A stretch of 64,000 nucleotides of DNA, taken from positions 84,087 through 148,086 of the forward strand of contig NZ_JAIWPG020000011.1 in NCBI RefSeq assembly GCF_020532665.2. The letters are read 5' to 3'. Source of the DNA: Lelliottia sp. WAP21 (GTDB lineage Bacteria; Pseudomonadota; Gammaproteobacteria; Enterobacterales; Enterobacteriaceae). The number at the start of each line of letters is the position of its first letter. Position 1 is the first letter of the stretch. Both the position numbers and the translations under genes were made by a program. The notes below the pieces were generated by a model. It was not told the origin of the DNA. It saw nothing but the letters and a program-made list of their open reading frames with translations, and did no database searches. Below, piece after piece: positions 39,998 to 47,478 of this stretch.

Positions 39998-41185
39998 ATG
40001 TTAAGTCATATCGTTGAGGAACGTCTGGGCACAATCCCCGCGCCCGTCGATGCACGCCAGTTTAGCGATGAACTGAGCTCGGCACGCAGCCATGTCCTTG
40101 AACTGATTAGCCGTCATTTAACGGAGTTCGGTGATAAATTTCCCGCAGAAACCTGTAAAGACGGTTTCTATCCGCTGACCGACAACGTGGAATGGACCAC
40201 CAGCTTCTGGACAGGACAGCTTTGGCTGGCATGGGAGATGAGCGGTGAGGATAAATTCCGTCGTATGGCCGAGAAACATGTGCGTTCGTTTGGTCTGCGC
40301 ATTGCCGGACGACACGACACCAATACGCACGATCTGGGCTTCCTGTACACGCTCTCCTGTGTGGCGGGCTGGCGGTTAACCGGTAATCGTGAGGCGCGGG
40401 GCTTTTCGCTGCTGGCAGCCGAAGCGCTACTTGAGCGTTTCCATGAGAAAGCCAGGATCATTCAGGCCTGGGGGGATCTGAGCGATCCCGATCAGGCAGG
40501 AAGGATGATCATCGATTGCAATATGAACCTGCCTTTACTGTACTGGGCTACGGAACAAACCGGCGATCCGCGCTTTGCCGAGGCTGCAAAAGCCCACGTC
40601 CAGCAGGCGGCGAAATACCTTATCCGCGAAGACGCGTCCACCTTCCATACCTACTATATGGATGTGAACACCGGCGCGCCGCGCTATGGCAATACCCAGC
40701 AAGGCTATGCCGATGACTCCTGCTGGTCGCGCGGCCAGGCGTGGGGGATTTATGGCTTCCTGCTGAGCTATATCTATACCGGTGATGAAACAATGATTGC
40801 CCTGTCAAAACGGCTGGCAAACTACTTCCTGAATCGACTGCCGGAAGATTACGTTTGCCACTGGGATCTGGCGCTGGTGGGCACTGATGCGCTTCGCGAC
40901 GCCTCTTCTGCGGCGATTGCGGTGTGCGGTCTTCTGGAGCTGGTTAAGCACCTGCCGGTGACCGATCCGGATCGCGAGCGTTACCTGGAATGGGCGAAAG
41001 GCATCATGTCTTCTTTGACGAAGCACTACCTGATGGGGAAAGAGGAGAAGGGCAACGGGCTGCTTAAGCACTCGGTTTACCATCTGGCGAGCGATAAAGG
41101 CGTGGATGAGTGCGCAAGCTGGGGAGATTATTTTTACGTAGAGGCGCTGGTGCGTTTTACCCAGAGCTGGAAGCTGTACTGGTAA
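39998..41185 (+). CDS. GH88 unsaturated glucuronyl/uronyl hydrolase
   Basis: Cytoplasmic hydrolase that removes delta-4,5-unsaturated uronic acids from oligosaccharides made by polysaccharide lyases. The (alpha/alpha)6 family signature is clear. Asp112 in THDLGFLYTLS and Asp173 in IDCNMNLPLLYWA are 61 residues apart, the same spacing as catalytic Asp88/Asp149 of Bacillus unsaturated glucuronyl hydrolase. QGYADDSCWSRGQAWGIYG is also typical. The ATG start with AGAAGGA upstream gives 395 residues; earlier in-frame codons overlap the symporter. No signal peptide. Polymer source (glycosaminoglycan, xanthan, plant uronan) is not determinable here. Confidence 0.9.
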   Translation: MLSHIVEERLGTIPAPVDARQFSDELSSARSHVLELISRHLTEFGDKFPAETCKDGFYPLTDNVEWTTSFWTGQLWLAWEMSGEDKFRRMAEKHVRSFGLRIAGRHDTNTHDLGFLYTLSCVAGWRLTGNREARGFSLLAAEALLERFHEKARIIQAWGDLSDPDQAGRMIIDCNMNLPLLYWATEQTGDPRFAEAAKAHVQQAAKYLIREDASTFHTYYMDVNTGAPRYGNTQQGYADDSCWSRGQAWGIYGFLLSYIYTGDETMIALSKRLANYFLNRLPEDYVCHWDLALVGTDALRDASSAAIAVCGLLELVKHLPVTDPDRERYLEWAKGIMSSLTKHYLMGKEEKGNGLLKHSVYHLASDKGVDECASWGDYFYVEALVRFTQSWKLYW

Positions 41186-41193
41186 CCTTCACT

Positions 41194-41228
41194 ATGCCCG
41201 GCGGCGTGAGCGCTGACCGGGCATTTTC
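41194..41228. terminator. REP-like hairpin between GH88 gene and kbp
   Basis: Stem ATGCCCGG / CCGGGCAT with a GC-rich loop, followed by TTTTC on the plus strand. It closes the sugar-acid island and separates it from convergent kbp. It resembles both a terminator and a REP unit. Confidence 0.65.
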
Positions 41229-41232
41229 ACCG

Positions 41233-41673
41233 TCAGGCTTTAGGAATACGCAGCGTCTGGCCAGGATAAATTTTATCGGGGCTTGAGAGCATCGGGCGGT
41301 TCGCCTCAAAGATCTTGTTGTACTGGTTGGCGTCGCCATAAACATGTTTGGAGATGGCGCTCAACGTATCGCCCGATTTCACCGTATAAAACGTGGCTTC
41401 GTCTTTGGCATCGGTCGCGGTGATATTGTTCTCGACCTCGCTGACGCCCGCAATGTTGCCCACGGCAATCTGGATTTTTTCTTTCTGCTCCTGCGTCAGC
41501 CCGTCACCCGTTACGCTGGCTTTGCCATCGGTCACGTTAACCTGCACTTTATCTGCACCGGGAATGTTGAGCTTTTTGAGGTGTTCTGCGACTTTATCGC
41601 TCTGACCTTTGTGGTCAGTCAGATTGTCCCAGAGTTTTTCGCCTGCTTCTTTCACGAAGGTAAAAATACCCAT
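41233..41673 (-). CDS. kbp: Potassium-binding protein Kbp (YgaU-like, BON-LysM)
   Basis: Small cytoplasmic K+-binding protein. The N-terminal [16 protein letters not shown] leads to a BON domain (about 25-90: [34 protein letters not shown]). A C-terminal LysM domain (about 95-146) has [20 protein letters not shown] and [12 protein letters not shown]. The 146 residues align with E. coli Kbp (149), with a shorter inter-domain stretch. In E. coli kbp is elsewhere on the chromosome, so its location next to ygiN is lineage-specific. Confidence 0.93.
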   Translation of the reverse strand: MGIFTFVKEAGEKLWDNLTDHKGQSDKVAEHLKKLNIPGADKVQVNVTDGKASVTGDGLTQEQKEKIQIAVGNIAGVSEVENNITATDAKDEATFYTVKSGDTLSAISKHVYGDANQYNKIFEANRPMLSSPDKIYPGQTLRIPKA

Positions 41674-41728
41674 TCCAGTTCTCCAGTTGTTATGGAAGTC
41701 AGAATAAGCATAGCAGGTGGGATAAATT

Positions 41729-41749
41729 CCCTCCCCGGGCGGAGAGGGA
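41729..41749. repeat. Short CCCTC/GAGGG palindrome upstream of kbp
   Basis: CCCTC-cccgggcgga-GAGGG lies between ygiN and kbp. It is a degenerate member of the dispersed CCCTCTCCC-type repeat family. Confidence 0.4.
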
Positions 41750-41762
41750 TGTCAGGGATTGT

Positions 41763-42077
41763 TTACACCCCTTGCTCCAGAATACGGATGTGAGTTTCCA
41801 GAACGTTACCTTTGACCGCCTCGCCCCACGCTTTCATATGCGCGGTCTGCAGGTGCGCATCAAGGTGCGCGACGGTTTCCCACTGCTCAATCATAATGAT
41901 CGAGTCTGGCGCGGTGGCCTGGAAGCTCGCGTCAGTGGTGGCATCCACCATCGGCGCGTAGCCGTGGCAGCCTTCTTCTTTTAATACGGTCGGGATAATT
42001 TTCACGAACTCATCCAGCACCGCCTGGCGGTGATGTTGGCCTGGACGGGTGCGAATTTCAGCAATTACGGTAAGCAT
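41763..42077 (-). CDS. ygiN: Quinol monooxygenase YgiN
   Basis: Small ABM-fold protein (104 residues) that oxidises menadiol back to menadione and forms a quinone redox cycle with MdaB. It begins MLTVIAEIRTRPGQHHRQAVLDEF and contains IMIEQWETVAHLDAHLQTAHM, the usual ABM C-terminal half. It lies 33 bp downstream of mdaB in the same direction, the E. coli arrangement. Confidence 0.95.
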   Translation of the reverse strand: MLTVIAEIRTRPGQHHRQAVLDEFVKIIPTVLKEEGCHGYAPMVDATTDASFQATAPDSIIMIEQWETVAHLDAHLQTAHMKAWGEAVKGNVLETHIRILEQGV

Positions 42078-42110
42078 GGTTAACTAACTCCTTATCAATC
42101 CAGGTTCCAG

Positions 42111-42692
42111 TTAAGCAAAAATTTCGGCCAGATGCTTGCGATATTCTGCGATATAGCGCGGCACGTCGGGCATTTTAATCACGTCATTGACGATAAAGGT
42201 CGGCAGCGGCTCCATTGCCAGGAACTGGTTCGCCTTATGGAAAGGCAGATACGCACCGTCAACACCCACACCCTGGAAGAACTGATCTTCATCGGTGAAT
42301 GCATCCAGCGGGGCGTTCCAGGTCAGCGACAGCATATATTTTTTACCGTGCAGCAAACCGCCAGAGCCATATTTTTTTGACGCGTCAGAACGCGTACGAC
42401 CATCGCTGGCGTACAGCGAACCGTGGCCTTCGGTGAAGACATCGTCCATATACTTTTTCACCGTCCAGGGCGCGCCCATCCACCAGCCGGGCATCTGCCA
42501 GACCACCACGTCGGCCCAGAGGAAATTTTGCACCTCAGCCTGCACATCGTAGTCGCCATCGGTACGCACGACTCTGACATCATGCCCGGCGTCGCGCAGA
42601 AAACCATCCGCGACCTCGGTCAGGGTGTCGTTTAACTGGCCGTTAGAGTGGGCAAACTTTTTTGCCCCGTTGATAATCAGTATGTTGCTCAT
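42111..42692 (-). CDS. mdaB: NADPH:quinone oxidoreductase MdaB
   Basis: FAD-dependent two-electron quinone reductase (modulator of drug activity B). The flavodoxin-like fold starts MSNILIINGAKKFAHSNGQLN, and the flavin-binding region includes VVVWQMPGWWMGAPW and YMLSLTWNAP. The 193 residues are full length. It sits with ygiN, its functional partner. In E. coli ygiZ lies between mdaB and qseC; that gene is absent here. Confidence 0.96.
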   Translation of the reverse strand: MSNILIINGAKKFAHSNGQLNDTLTEVADGFLRDAGHDVRVVRTDGDYDVQAEVQNFLWADVVVWQMPGWWMGAPWTVKKYMDDVFTEGHGSLYASDGRTRSDASKKYGSGGLLHGKKYMLSLTWNAPLDAFTDEDQFFQGVGVDGAYLPFHKANQFLAMEPLPTFIVNDVIKMPDVPRYIAEYRKHLAEIFA

Positions 42693-42796
42693 AATTTGTC
42701 CTCATGATGAGAGTTTGAGGACAATTCTACGCGCGACAGCGAGGCGGAGTAATAAGCAAAATGTGCAAAGTCTTTTGCGCAGGACGCAATAATCAC

Positions 42797-44143
42797 TCAC
42801 CAGCTGATTCGTGCAATAAACCCACCCTCCGGGGCATTTCCCAGCGTCAGCGTCATGCCGTGCAGGGTCGCGATACGTTTAACAATCGACAATCCCAGCC
42901 CGCTGCCCGTTTCATCCTGGCCGGGTGGGCGATAAAAACGCTCACCGAGTCGGGTCAGGGTTTCCGGCGCAATGCCGGGTCCGTTATCGCGAACGGTAAA
43001 GCTGCGTGACTCCAGCGTGACGTCCACTACGCTGCCGCGCGGGCTGTAACGTATTGCGTTATCCAGCAGATTTCGCACCAGCAGGCTGAGCAGTAAGGGC
43101 TGACCAGCACGCGAGGCCTGTTCCGCTTTCACGTTAAGACGCACCTCAATACCCGCCTGTTGGGCAGGATGGTAAATATCCATCACCGCCGATTGCAGTA
43201 AATCAGCCATCCGAACGGGCTCGATATCCTCCAGATTATCCAGCGAATCCAGACGGGAGAGCGTCAGGAGCTGTTCCACCAGTCGGGAAGCCCGGTCAAT
43301 GCCGGTGTGCAGCTGTGCCAGTGCTTTTTCCTGAGCCTGCGGATCATCCAGTGACAGCTGGGCGACTTCGGTCTGGACCTTCAGGGCCGTCAGTGGGCTG
43401 CGTAACTCATGTGCCGCGTCAGAGGTAAAACGCCGCTCACGGCTCATCATCTCCTGAGTACGTTCAAACAGATGGTTAAGCGCATCAAGCAGGGGGCGCA
43501 CTTCGCTGGGAACGGTTAAGTTGAGTCGGTCAGTGGCATCGGGTGAGCGCCGGCGCAACGTCTGGGCCAGCTTTTTCAGCGGTTTCAGCTCACGGCTCAG
43601 CAAGACAATCAGTAACAGCAGCATGATGGGCAGCGCCACCATCCAGGGGATCAGTTGAGAACGAACAATATCCATCGCCATATCCTGGCGGTACTCCAGT
43701 TCCTGCCCCACAACCACCCGGTATTTGCCGTTGGGCGCGGTCAGCCACAGAAAGCGCCAGGGGTCGCTGTCATCCTGCAGATGTCCGTCGGTAAAGCCCT
43801 CGCGACGGTAATGTCCGGGAATATCGCGACCATTCTCCCCATCGTTAAGCAACATCTTGCCATCAGGAGAGAAGATGGCGAAGGCCAGCGCGTCATCGTC
43901 CAGATGCCCATGTCGGGCCTTTTTGGGCACGTCCTGCATCAGCGTAGACGCCGTGTGCGCGTCTAATTCCATCGTCAGCAGCCGTTTGGCAAACAGCATT
44001 TGCTGGGTATCAAACAGCTTATCGAGCTTATACGTCGTTTGTTGCCAGGCCACCACGCTGGCGGCGAACCATGCCGTGAGTGACAGGAGCAAAAAGAGCA
44101 GCGTCAGCCGCAGTTTCAGGCTCAGGCGTTGGGTCAGTTTCAT
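42797..44143 (-). CDS. qseC: Sensor histidine kinase QseC
   Basis: Inner-membrane sensor kinase of the QseBC two-component system, reported to respond to autoinducer-3 and catecholamines. It has a first membrane helix (about 12-30), a periplasmic sensor (about 35-160), a second helix (about 163-183) and a HAMP segment. The phospho-acceptor H-box is [15 protein letters not shown], and the ATP-binding boxes are [20 protein letters not shown] and [13 protein letters not shown]. The 448 residues are full length. Its start overlaps the qseB stop by 4 bp, so the pair is translationally coupled. Confidence 0.96.
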   Translation of the reverse strand: MKLTQRLSLKLRLTLLFLLLSLTAWFAASVVAWQQTTYKLDKLFDTQQMLFAKRLLTMELDAHTASTLMQDVPKKARHGHLDDDALAFAIFSPDGKMLLNDGENGRDIPGHYRREGFTDGHLQDDSDPWRFLWLTAPNGKYRVVVGQELEYRQDMAMDIVRSQLIPWMVALPIMLLLLIVLLSRELKPLKKLAQTLRRRSPDATDRLNLTVPSEVRPLLDALNHLFERTQEMMSRERRFTSDAAHELRSPLTALKVQTEVAQLSLDDPQAQEKALAQLHTGIDRASRLVEQLLTLSRLDSLDNLEDIEPVRMADLLQSAVMDIYHPAQQAGIEVRLNVKAEQASRAGQPLLLSLLVRNLLDNAIRYSPRGSVVDVTLESRSFTVRDNGPGIAPETLTRLGERFYRPPGQDETGSGLGLSIVKRIATLHGMTLTLGNAPEGGFIARISW

Positions 44144-44799
44144 GCGTCACCCAGGGTATAACCGATGCCGTGTACGGTGCGGATAAAGCCACTTCCCAGC
44201 TTTCGGCGTAGATGATGGACGTGGACTTCCACGGCATTGCTGGAAACGTCGTCGTCCCAGTTATAGAGTTTTTCTTCGATCAGTTTGCGCGGCAGCACCC
44301 GTCCGGCGTTACGCATGAGCAGTTCCAGCAGAGCAAACTCCTTCGGCTTGAGTACCAGCGTTTCGCCGTCAAGCGTGGCGACCAGACTCACCGGATCCAG
44401 GGTGACATTGCCATGGCGCAGTTCGCTGCGTGCCCGACCGTGGCTGCGTCGCACCAGCGCTTCAAGTCGGGCGGCGACTTCAATCAGCGCGAAGGGTTTA
44501 CAGAGATAATCATCTGCCCCAAGACGCAGCCCCTCGACGCGCTGATTAAGCGCATCCCGGGCCGTCAGGATCAGTACCGGCTCGCTGTGGCCGCTCTCGC
44601 GCCAGGCGTGCAGGATTGCCAGCCCGTCGATTTCGGGCAGCGTCAGGTCCAGCACGACGGCATCGTAAGGGGCGGAATAGAGGGCGGCTTTGCCCGTTTT
44701 ACCGTCGGTAAACCAGTCCACGCTAAAACCCATTTTGCTTAAGCCCGCCTTAATGCCATCGCCGATCAGCTTGTCGTCTTCAACCAGTAAAATGCGCAT
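44140..44799 (-). CDS. qseB: Response regulator QseB
   Basis: OmpR/PhoB-family response regulator paired with QseC. The receiver domain (about 1-115) begins [20 protein letters not shown] and has the phospho-acceptor Asp in [12 protein letters not shown] and the switch Lys in [10 protein letters not shown]. The winged-helix DNA-binding domain (about 130-219) includes [17 protein letters not shown] and [20 protein letters not shown]-type direct repeat lies in the gap with divergent ygiW and may be its binding site. Confidence 0.96.
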   Translation of the reverse strand: MRILLVEDDKLIGDGIKAGLSKMGFSVDWFTDGKTGKAALYSAPYDAVVLDLTLPEIDGLAILHAWRESGHSEPVLILTARDALNQRVEGLRLGADDYLCKPFALIEVAARLEALVRRSHGRARSELRHGNVTLDPVSLVATLDGETLVLKPKEFALLELLMRNAGRVLPRKLIEEKLYNWDDDVSSNAVEVHVHHLRRKLGSGFIRTVHGIGYTLGDA

Positions 44800-44871
44800 G
44801 TTTCCTCCTTGATATCGCCAGTAAACCTCCTGGCCGAGGCTTCTGTACAGTAAAAATAAATAAATTTTCCC

Positions 44872-44888
44872 CTTAAGAAGTTGTTAAG
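44872..44888. promoter_or_regulatory. QseB/PmrA-like direct repeat between qseB and ygiW
   Basis: CTTAAG-aagtt-GTTAAG fits the PmrA-type site (YTTAAK-N5-YTTAAK) with one mismatch. Response regulators of this OmpR subgroup, including QseB, use related half-sites. It lies midway between the divergent genes, suited to autoregulating qseBC and controlling ygiW. Confidence 0.5.
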
Positions 44889-44938
44889 GTTTACTCTGTT
44901 TAATGGACTGCGAAACAACATTAAAGGGAGAGATGAAG

Positions 44939-45346
44939 ATGAAAAAATTCGCTGCAATAGCTGCCATCATGATGATGGCCACGGCGCCGGTCTTTGCTGC
45001 ACAGGGCGGTTTTAACGGCCCTTCTGCAACCGCCACCCAGACGCAAACCCAAACCCAGCAGGGCGGTTTTGTCGATAACAACGCCAACCTCACCACCGCG
45101 GCAAAAGTGAAAGAGATGAAGGACGACAGCTGGGTGAAACTGCGCGGGAACATCACCGAGCGCCTGTCTGATGACCGTTACAACTTCCGCGATGAGTCCG
45201 GTACCGTGGTCGTTGAGATCGACCACAAGCGCTGGAACGGCGTGACCGTAGGCCCGCAAGATAAAGTTGAACTTCAGGGTAAGGTCGATAAAGACTGGAA
45301 CGAGTTTGAAGTCGATGTAAAACAGGTTATCAAGCTGAATAAATAA
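44939..45346 (+). CDS. ygiW: Periplasmic OB-fold stress protein YgiW
   Basis: Small secreted BOF (bacterial OB-fold) protein linked to peroxide and other stress responses in E. coli. The signal peptide ends at VFAAQGG. A low-complexity linker of Thr/Gln pairs (TQTQTQTQQGG) follows and then the OB-fold (about 60-135: WVKLRGNITERLSDDRY, VEIDHKRWNGVTV, VELQGKVDKDWNEFEVDVKQ). The ATG eight bases after GGGAG is preferred over one two codons earlier. It is divergent from qseBC. A terminator follows, then the T6SS cargo island in the opposite direction. Confidence 0.95.
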   Translation: MKKFAAIAAIMMMATAPVFAAQGGFNGPSATATQTQTQTQQGGFVDNNANLTTAAKVKEMKDDSWVKLRGNITERLSDDRYNFRDESGTVVVEIDHKRWNGVTVGPQDKVELQGKVDKDWNEFEVDVKQVIKLNK

Positions 45347-45369
45347 TTTTAGATAGAAATTACCTATAC

Positions 45370-45399
45370 ATGCCGATCGCTAGCCGATCGGCATTTTTA
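45370..45399 (+). terminator. Terminator after ygiW
   Basis: Hairpin ATGCCGATCG-cta-GCCGATCGGCAT followed by TTTTAT. It also lies just past the end of the convergent lipoprotein array. Confidence 0.85.
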
Positions 45400-45404
45400 T
45401 GCTG

Positions 45405-46085
45405 TTAATCCCAGTTCCCGTAGGGGTAGGTTTTGTCCTTAATGAAATCCTGTGTTGACTGGATAGAATTAAATAATCCGCCGGGGACGACATAGTCTTT
45501 GCAAAGTGTCAGGTCTTTACCGGAGAGGGTCCTGAGCTTTATGGGCTTAACGGGAAGGCTGGGCCGTCCTTCGACGTCAGAGAACCAGATTTTGACTTTG
45601 CCTCCCGGAGACAGGCCGAACACCATTCTGTTGTACCAGACAGTCTCTCCGTACCATGTATGGTCAGCAGGCGTTTTCATACGCAGCCAGGTTTCTGGCC
45701 CAAAAATGGCGCTGGTTTCATACGTTTCCTGATCAATATAAGACTCCCAGCAGAAGACAATATACTGAGGGGGTTTTTTAGCTTTGTTGAAGTTTATGCT
45801 GGGGCCATGAATAGCAGAGGCCCACTTATCGATGGAATCTGGACCTCGTGAAGTCTGGTCAAGGGTATTGAAGATATAACGATAACCATCCGTATCAATT
45901 ATTCGGACATGAGTGGCTTCCGCCCTTAAATATTTTGGAGTGACAAAAGAAAAGCTCCAGTATTCATAAGGCAGTGTCCAGTCCGCACTGGCGGCCTGTT
46001 TGGACTGAACGGGATAAGTTTTCCCGGAGTTACACCCTGCTGCGGTCAGCGCCAGGAGGGACATCAATAGCGTAGGTATTTTCAT
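45405..46085 (-). CDS. DUF2931 lipoprotein, putative Tle1 immunity protein, copy A
   Basis: Putative periplasmic lipoprotein protecting against the adjacent Tle1 phospholipase. The start MKIPTLLMSLLALTAAGC has AGGG nine bases upstream; an ATG three codons earlier is too close to that site. Lipobox TAAGC gives lipidated Cys near residue 18. The mature protein shares with the other copies the blocks THVRIIDTDGYRYIFNTLDQ, YIVFCW, IFGPETWLRMKTPADHT and KVKIWFSDVEGRPSLPVKPI. It ends KTYPYGNWD like the other two copies. Its body is almost identical to copy C, but its signal peptide matches copy B. The immunity role is inferred from the family and its place behind the toxin. Confidence 0.85.
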   Translation of the reverse strand: MKIPTLLMSLLALTAAGCNSGKTYPVQSKQAASADWTLPYEYWSFSFVTPKYLRAEATHVRIIDTDGYRYIFNTLDQTSRGPDSIDKWASAIHGPSINFNKAKKPPQYIVFCWESYIDQETYETSAIFGPETWLRMKTPADHTWYGETVWYNRMVFGLSPGGKVKIWFSDVEGRPSLPVKPIKLRTLSGKDLTLCKDYVVPGGLFNSIQSTQDFIKDKTYPYGNWD

Positions 46086-46099
46086 GGTTTTCATCCCTG

Positions 46100-46780
46100 T
46101 TAATCCCAGTTCCCGTAGGGGTAGGTTTTCCCTTTGTTGATCTCCTCAACGGAGATGACCTTTTTATAGTCTTCAGCGGGGGTGGCGTAGTCTTTGCAAA
46201 GGGTCAGGTCTTTACCGGAGAGGGTCCTGAGCTTAATGGGCTTAACGGGAAGGCTGGGCCGTCCTTCGACGTCAGAGAACCAGATTTTGACTTTGCCCCC
46301 CGGAGACAGGCCAAACACCATGCTGTTGTACCAGACAGTCTCCCCGTACCAGGTATGGTCCGCAGGCGTTTTCATACGCCGCCAGGTTTCTGGTCCAAAA
46401 ATGACGCTGGTTTCATAAGTCTGTCGGTCAGCATAGGAATCCCAGCAGAAGACAATGTACTGAGGGGGTTTTTTGGCTTTGTTGAAGTTGATGCTGGGGC
46501 CATGAATAGCAGAGGACCACTTATCGATCGAATCTCGAACGTGAGAAGTCTGGTCAAGGGTGTTGAAGATATAACGATAACCATCCGTATCAATTATTCG
46601 GACATGGGTGGCTTCAGACCACACATCTTTTGGAGTGACAAAAGAAAAGTCCCACTCTCCGGTGGGGAGTGTCCAGTCCGCACTGGCGGCCTGTTTGGAC
46701 TGGACGGGATAAGTTTTTCCAGCGCTACACCCTGCAGCGGTCAGCGTCAGGAGGGACAGCAATAGTGCGGGTATTTTCAT
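46100..46780 (-). CDS. DUF2931 lipoprotein, putative Tle1 immunity protein, copy B
   Basis: Second of three tandem copies, 226 residues. Signal peptide MKIPALLLSLLTLTAAGC with lipobox TAAGC. It differs from copies A and C in two blocks: the N-terminal WDFSFVTPKDVWSEATHV and the C-terminal ATPAEDYKKVISVEEINKG. The central and end sequence is shared with them. The start is chosen as for copy A by the AGGGATG ribosome site. The 14-bp spacers on either side suggest one transcript with the upstream toxin. The divergent blocks may alter toxin specificity, which is inference. Confidence 0.85.
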   Translation of the reverse strand: MKIPALLLSLLTLTAAGCSAGKTYPVQSKQAASADWTLPTGEWDFSFVTPKDVWSEATHVRIIDTDGYRYIFNTLDQTSHVRDSIDKWSSAIHGPSINFNKAKKPPQYIVFCWDSYADRQTYETSVIFGPETWRRMKTPADHTWYGETVWYNSMVFGLSPGGKVKIWFSDVEGRPSLPVKPIKLRTLSGKDLTLCKDYATPAEDYKKVISVEEINKGKTYPYGNWD

Positions 46781-46794
46781 GGTTCTCATCCCTG

Positions 46795-47478
46795 TTAATC
46801 CCAGTTCCCGTATGGGTAGGTTTTGCCCTTAATAAAATCCTGCGTAGACTGGATAAAATTAAATAATCCGCCGGGGACGACATAGTCTTTGCAAAGTGTC
46901 AGGTCTTTACCGGAGAGGGTCCTGAGCTTAATGGGCTTAACGGGAAGGCTGGGGCGTCCTTCGACGTCAGAGAACCAGATTTTGACTTTGCCCCCCGGAG
47001 ACAGGCCGAACACCATTCTGTTGTACCAGACAGGTGCGCCGGAAGGTCGAGTATGGTCAGCAGGCGTTTTCATACGTAGCCAGGTTTCTGGCCCAAAAAT
47101 GGCGCTGGTTTCATACGTTTCCTGATCAATATAAGACTCCCAGCAGAAGACAATATACTGAGGGGGTTTTTTGGCTTTGTTGAAATTAATGCTGGGGCCA
47201 TGAATAGCAGAAGCCCACTTATCGATGGAGTCTGGACCTCGTGAAGTCTGGTCAAGGGTATTGAAGATATAGCGATAACCATCCGTATCTATTATTCGGA
47301 CATGAGTGGCTTCCGCCCTTAAATATTTTGGCGTGACAAAAGAAAAGCTCCAGTCTTCATATGGCAAGGTCCAGTCCGCACTGGCGGCCTGTTTGGACTG
47401 TAACGGGTATGACTTCTGCATCACACAACCCGATGTTGTCATTAGCAACGCAACGGTAAGTATGTTTAGCGTTTTCAT
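46795..47478 (-). CDS. DUF2931 lipoprotein, putative Tle1 immunity protein, copy C
   Basis: First immunity copy after the toxin gene, 227 residues. Its start overlaps the Hcp-Tle1 stop by 4 bp (ATGA), so toxin and immunity are translationally coupled. The signal peptide MKTLNILTVALLMTTSGC differs from copies A and B, but the lipobox TSGC is clear. The mature body is nearly that of copy A, except for the loop HTRPSGAPVWYN where A and B have HTWYGETVWYN. Being coupled to the toxin, it is the likely cognate immunity gene. Confidence 0.86.
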   Translation of the reverse strand: MKTLNILTVALLMTTSGCVMQKSYPLQSKQAASADWTLPYEDWSFSFVTPKYLRAEATHVRIIDTDGYRYIFNTLDQTSRGPDSIDKWASAIHGPSINFNKAKKPPQYIVFCWESYIDQETYETSAIFGPETWLRMKTPADHTRPSGAPVWYNRMVFGLSPGGKVKIWFSDVEGRPSLPVKPIKLRTLSGKDLTLCKDYVVPGGLFNFIQSTQDFIKGKTYPYGNWD

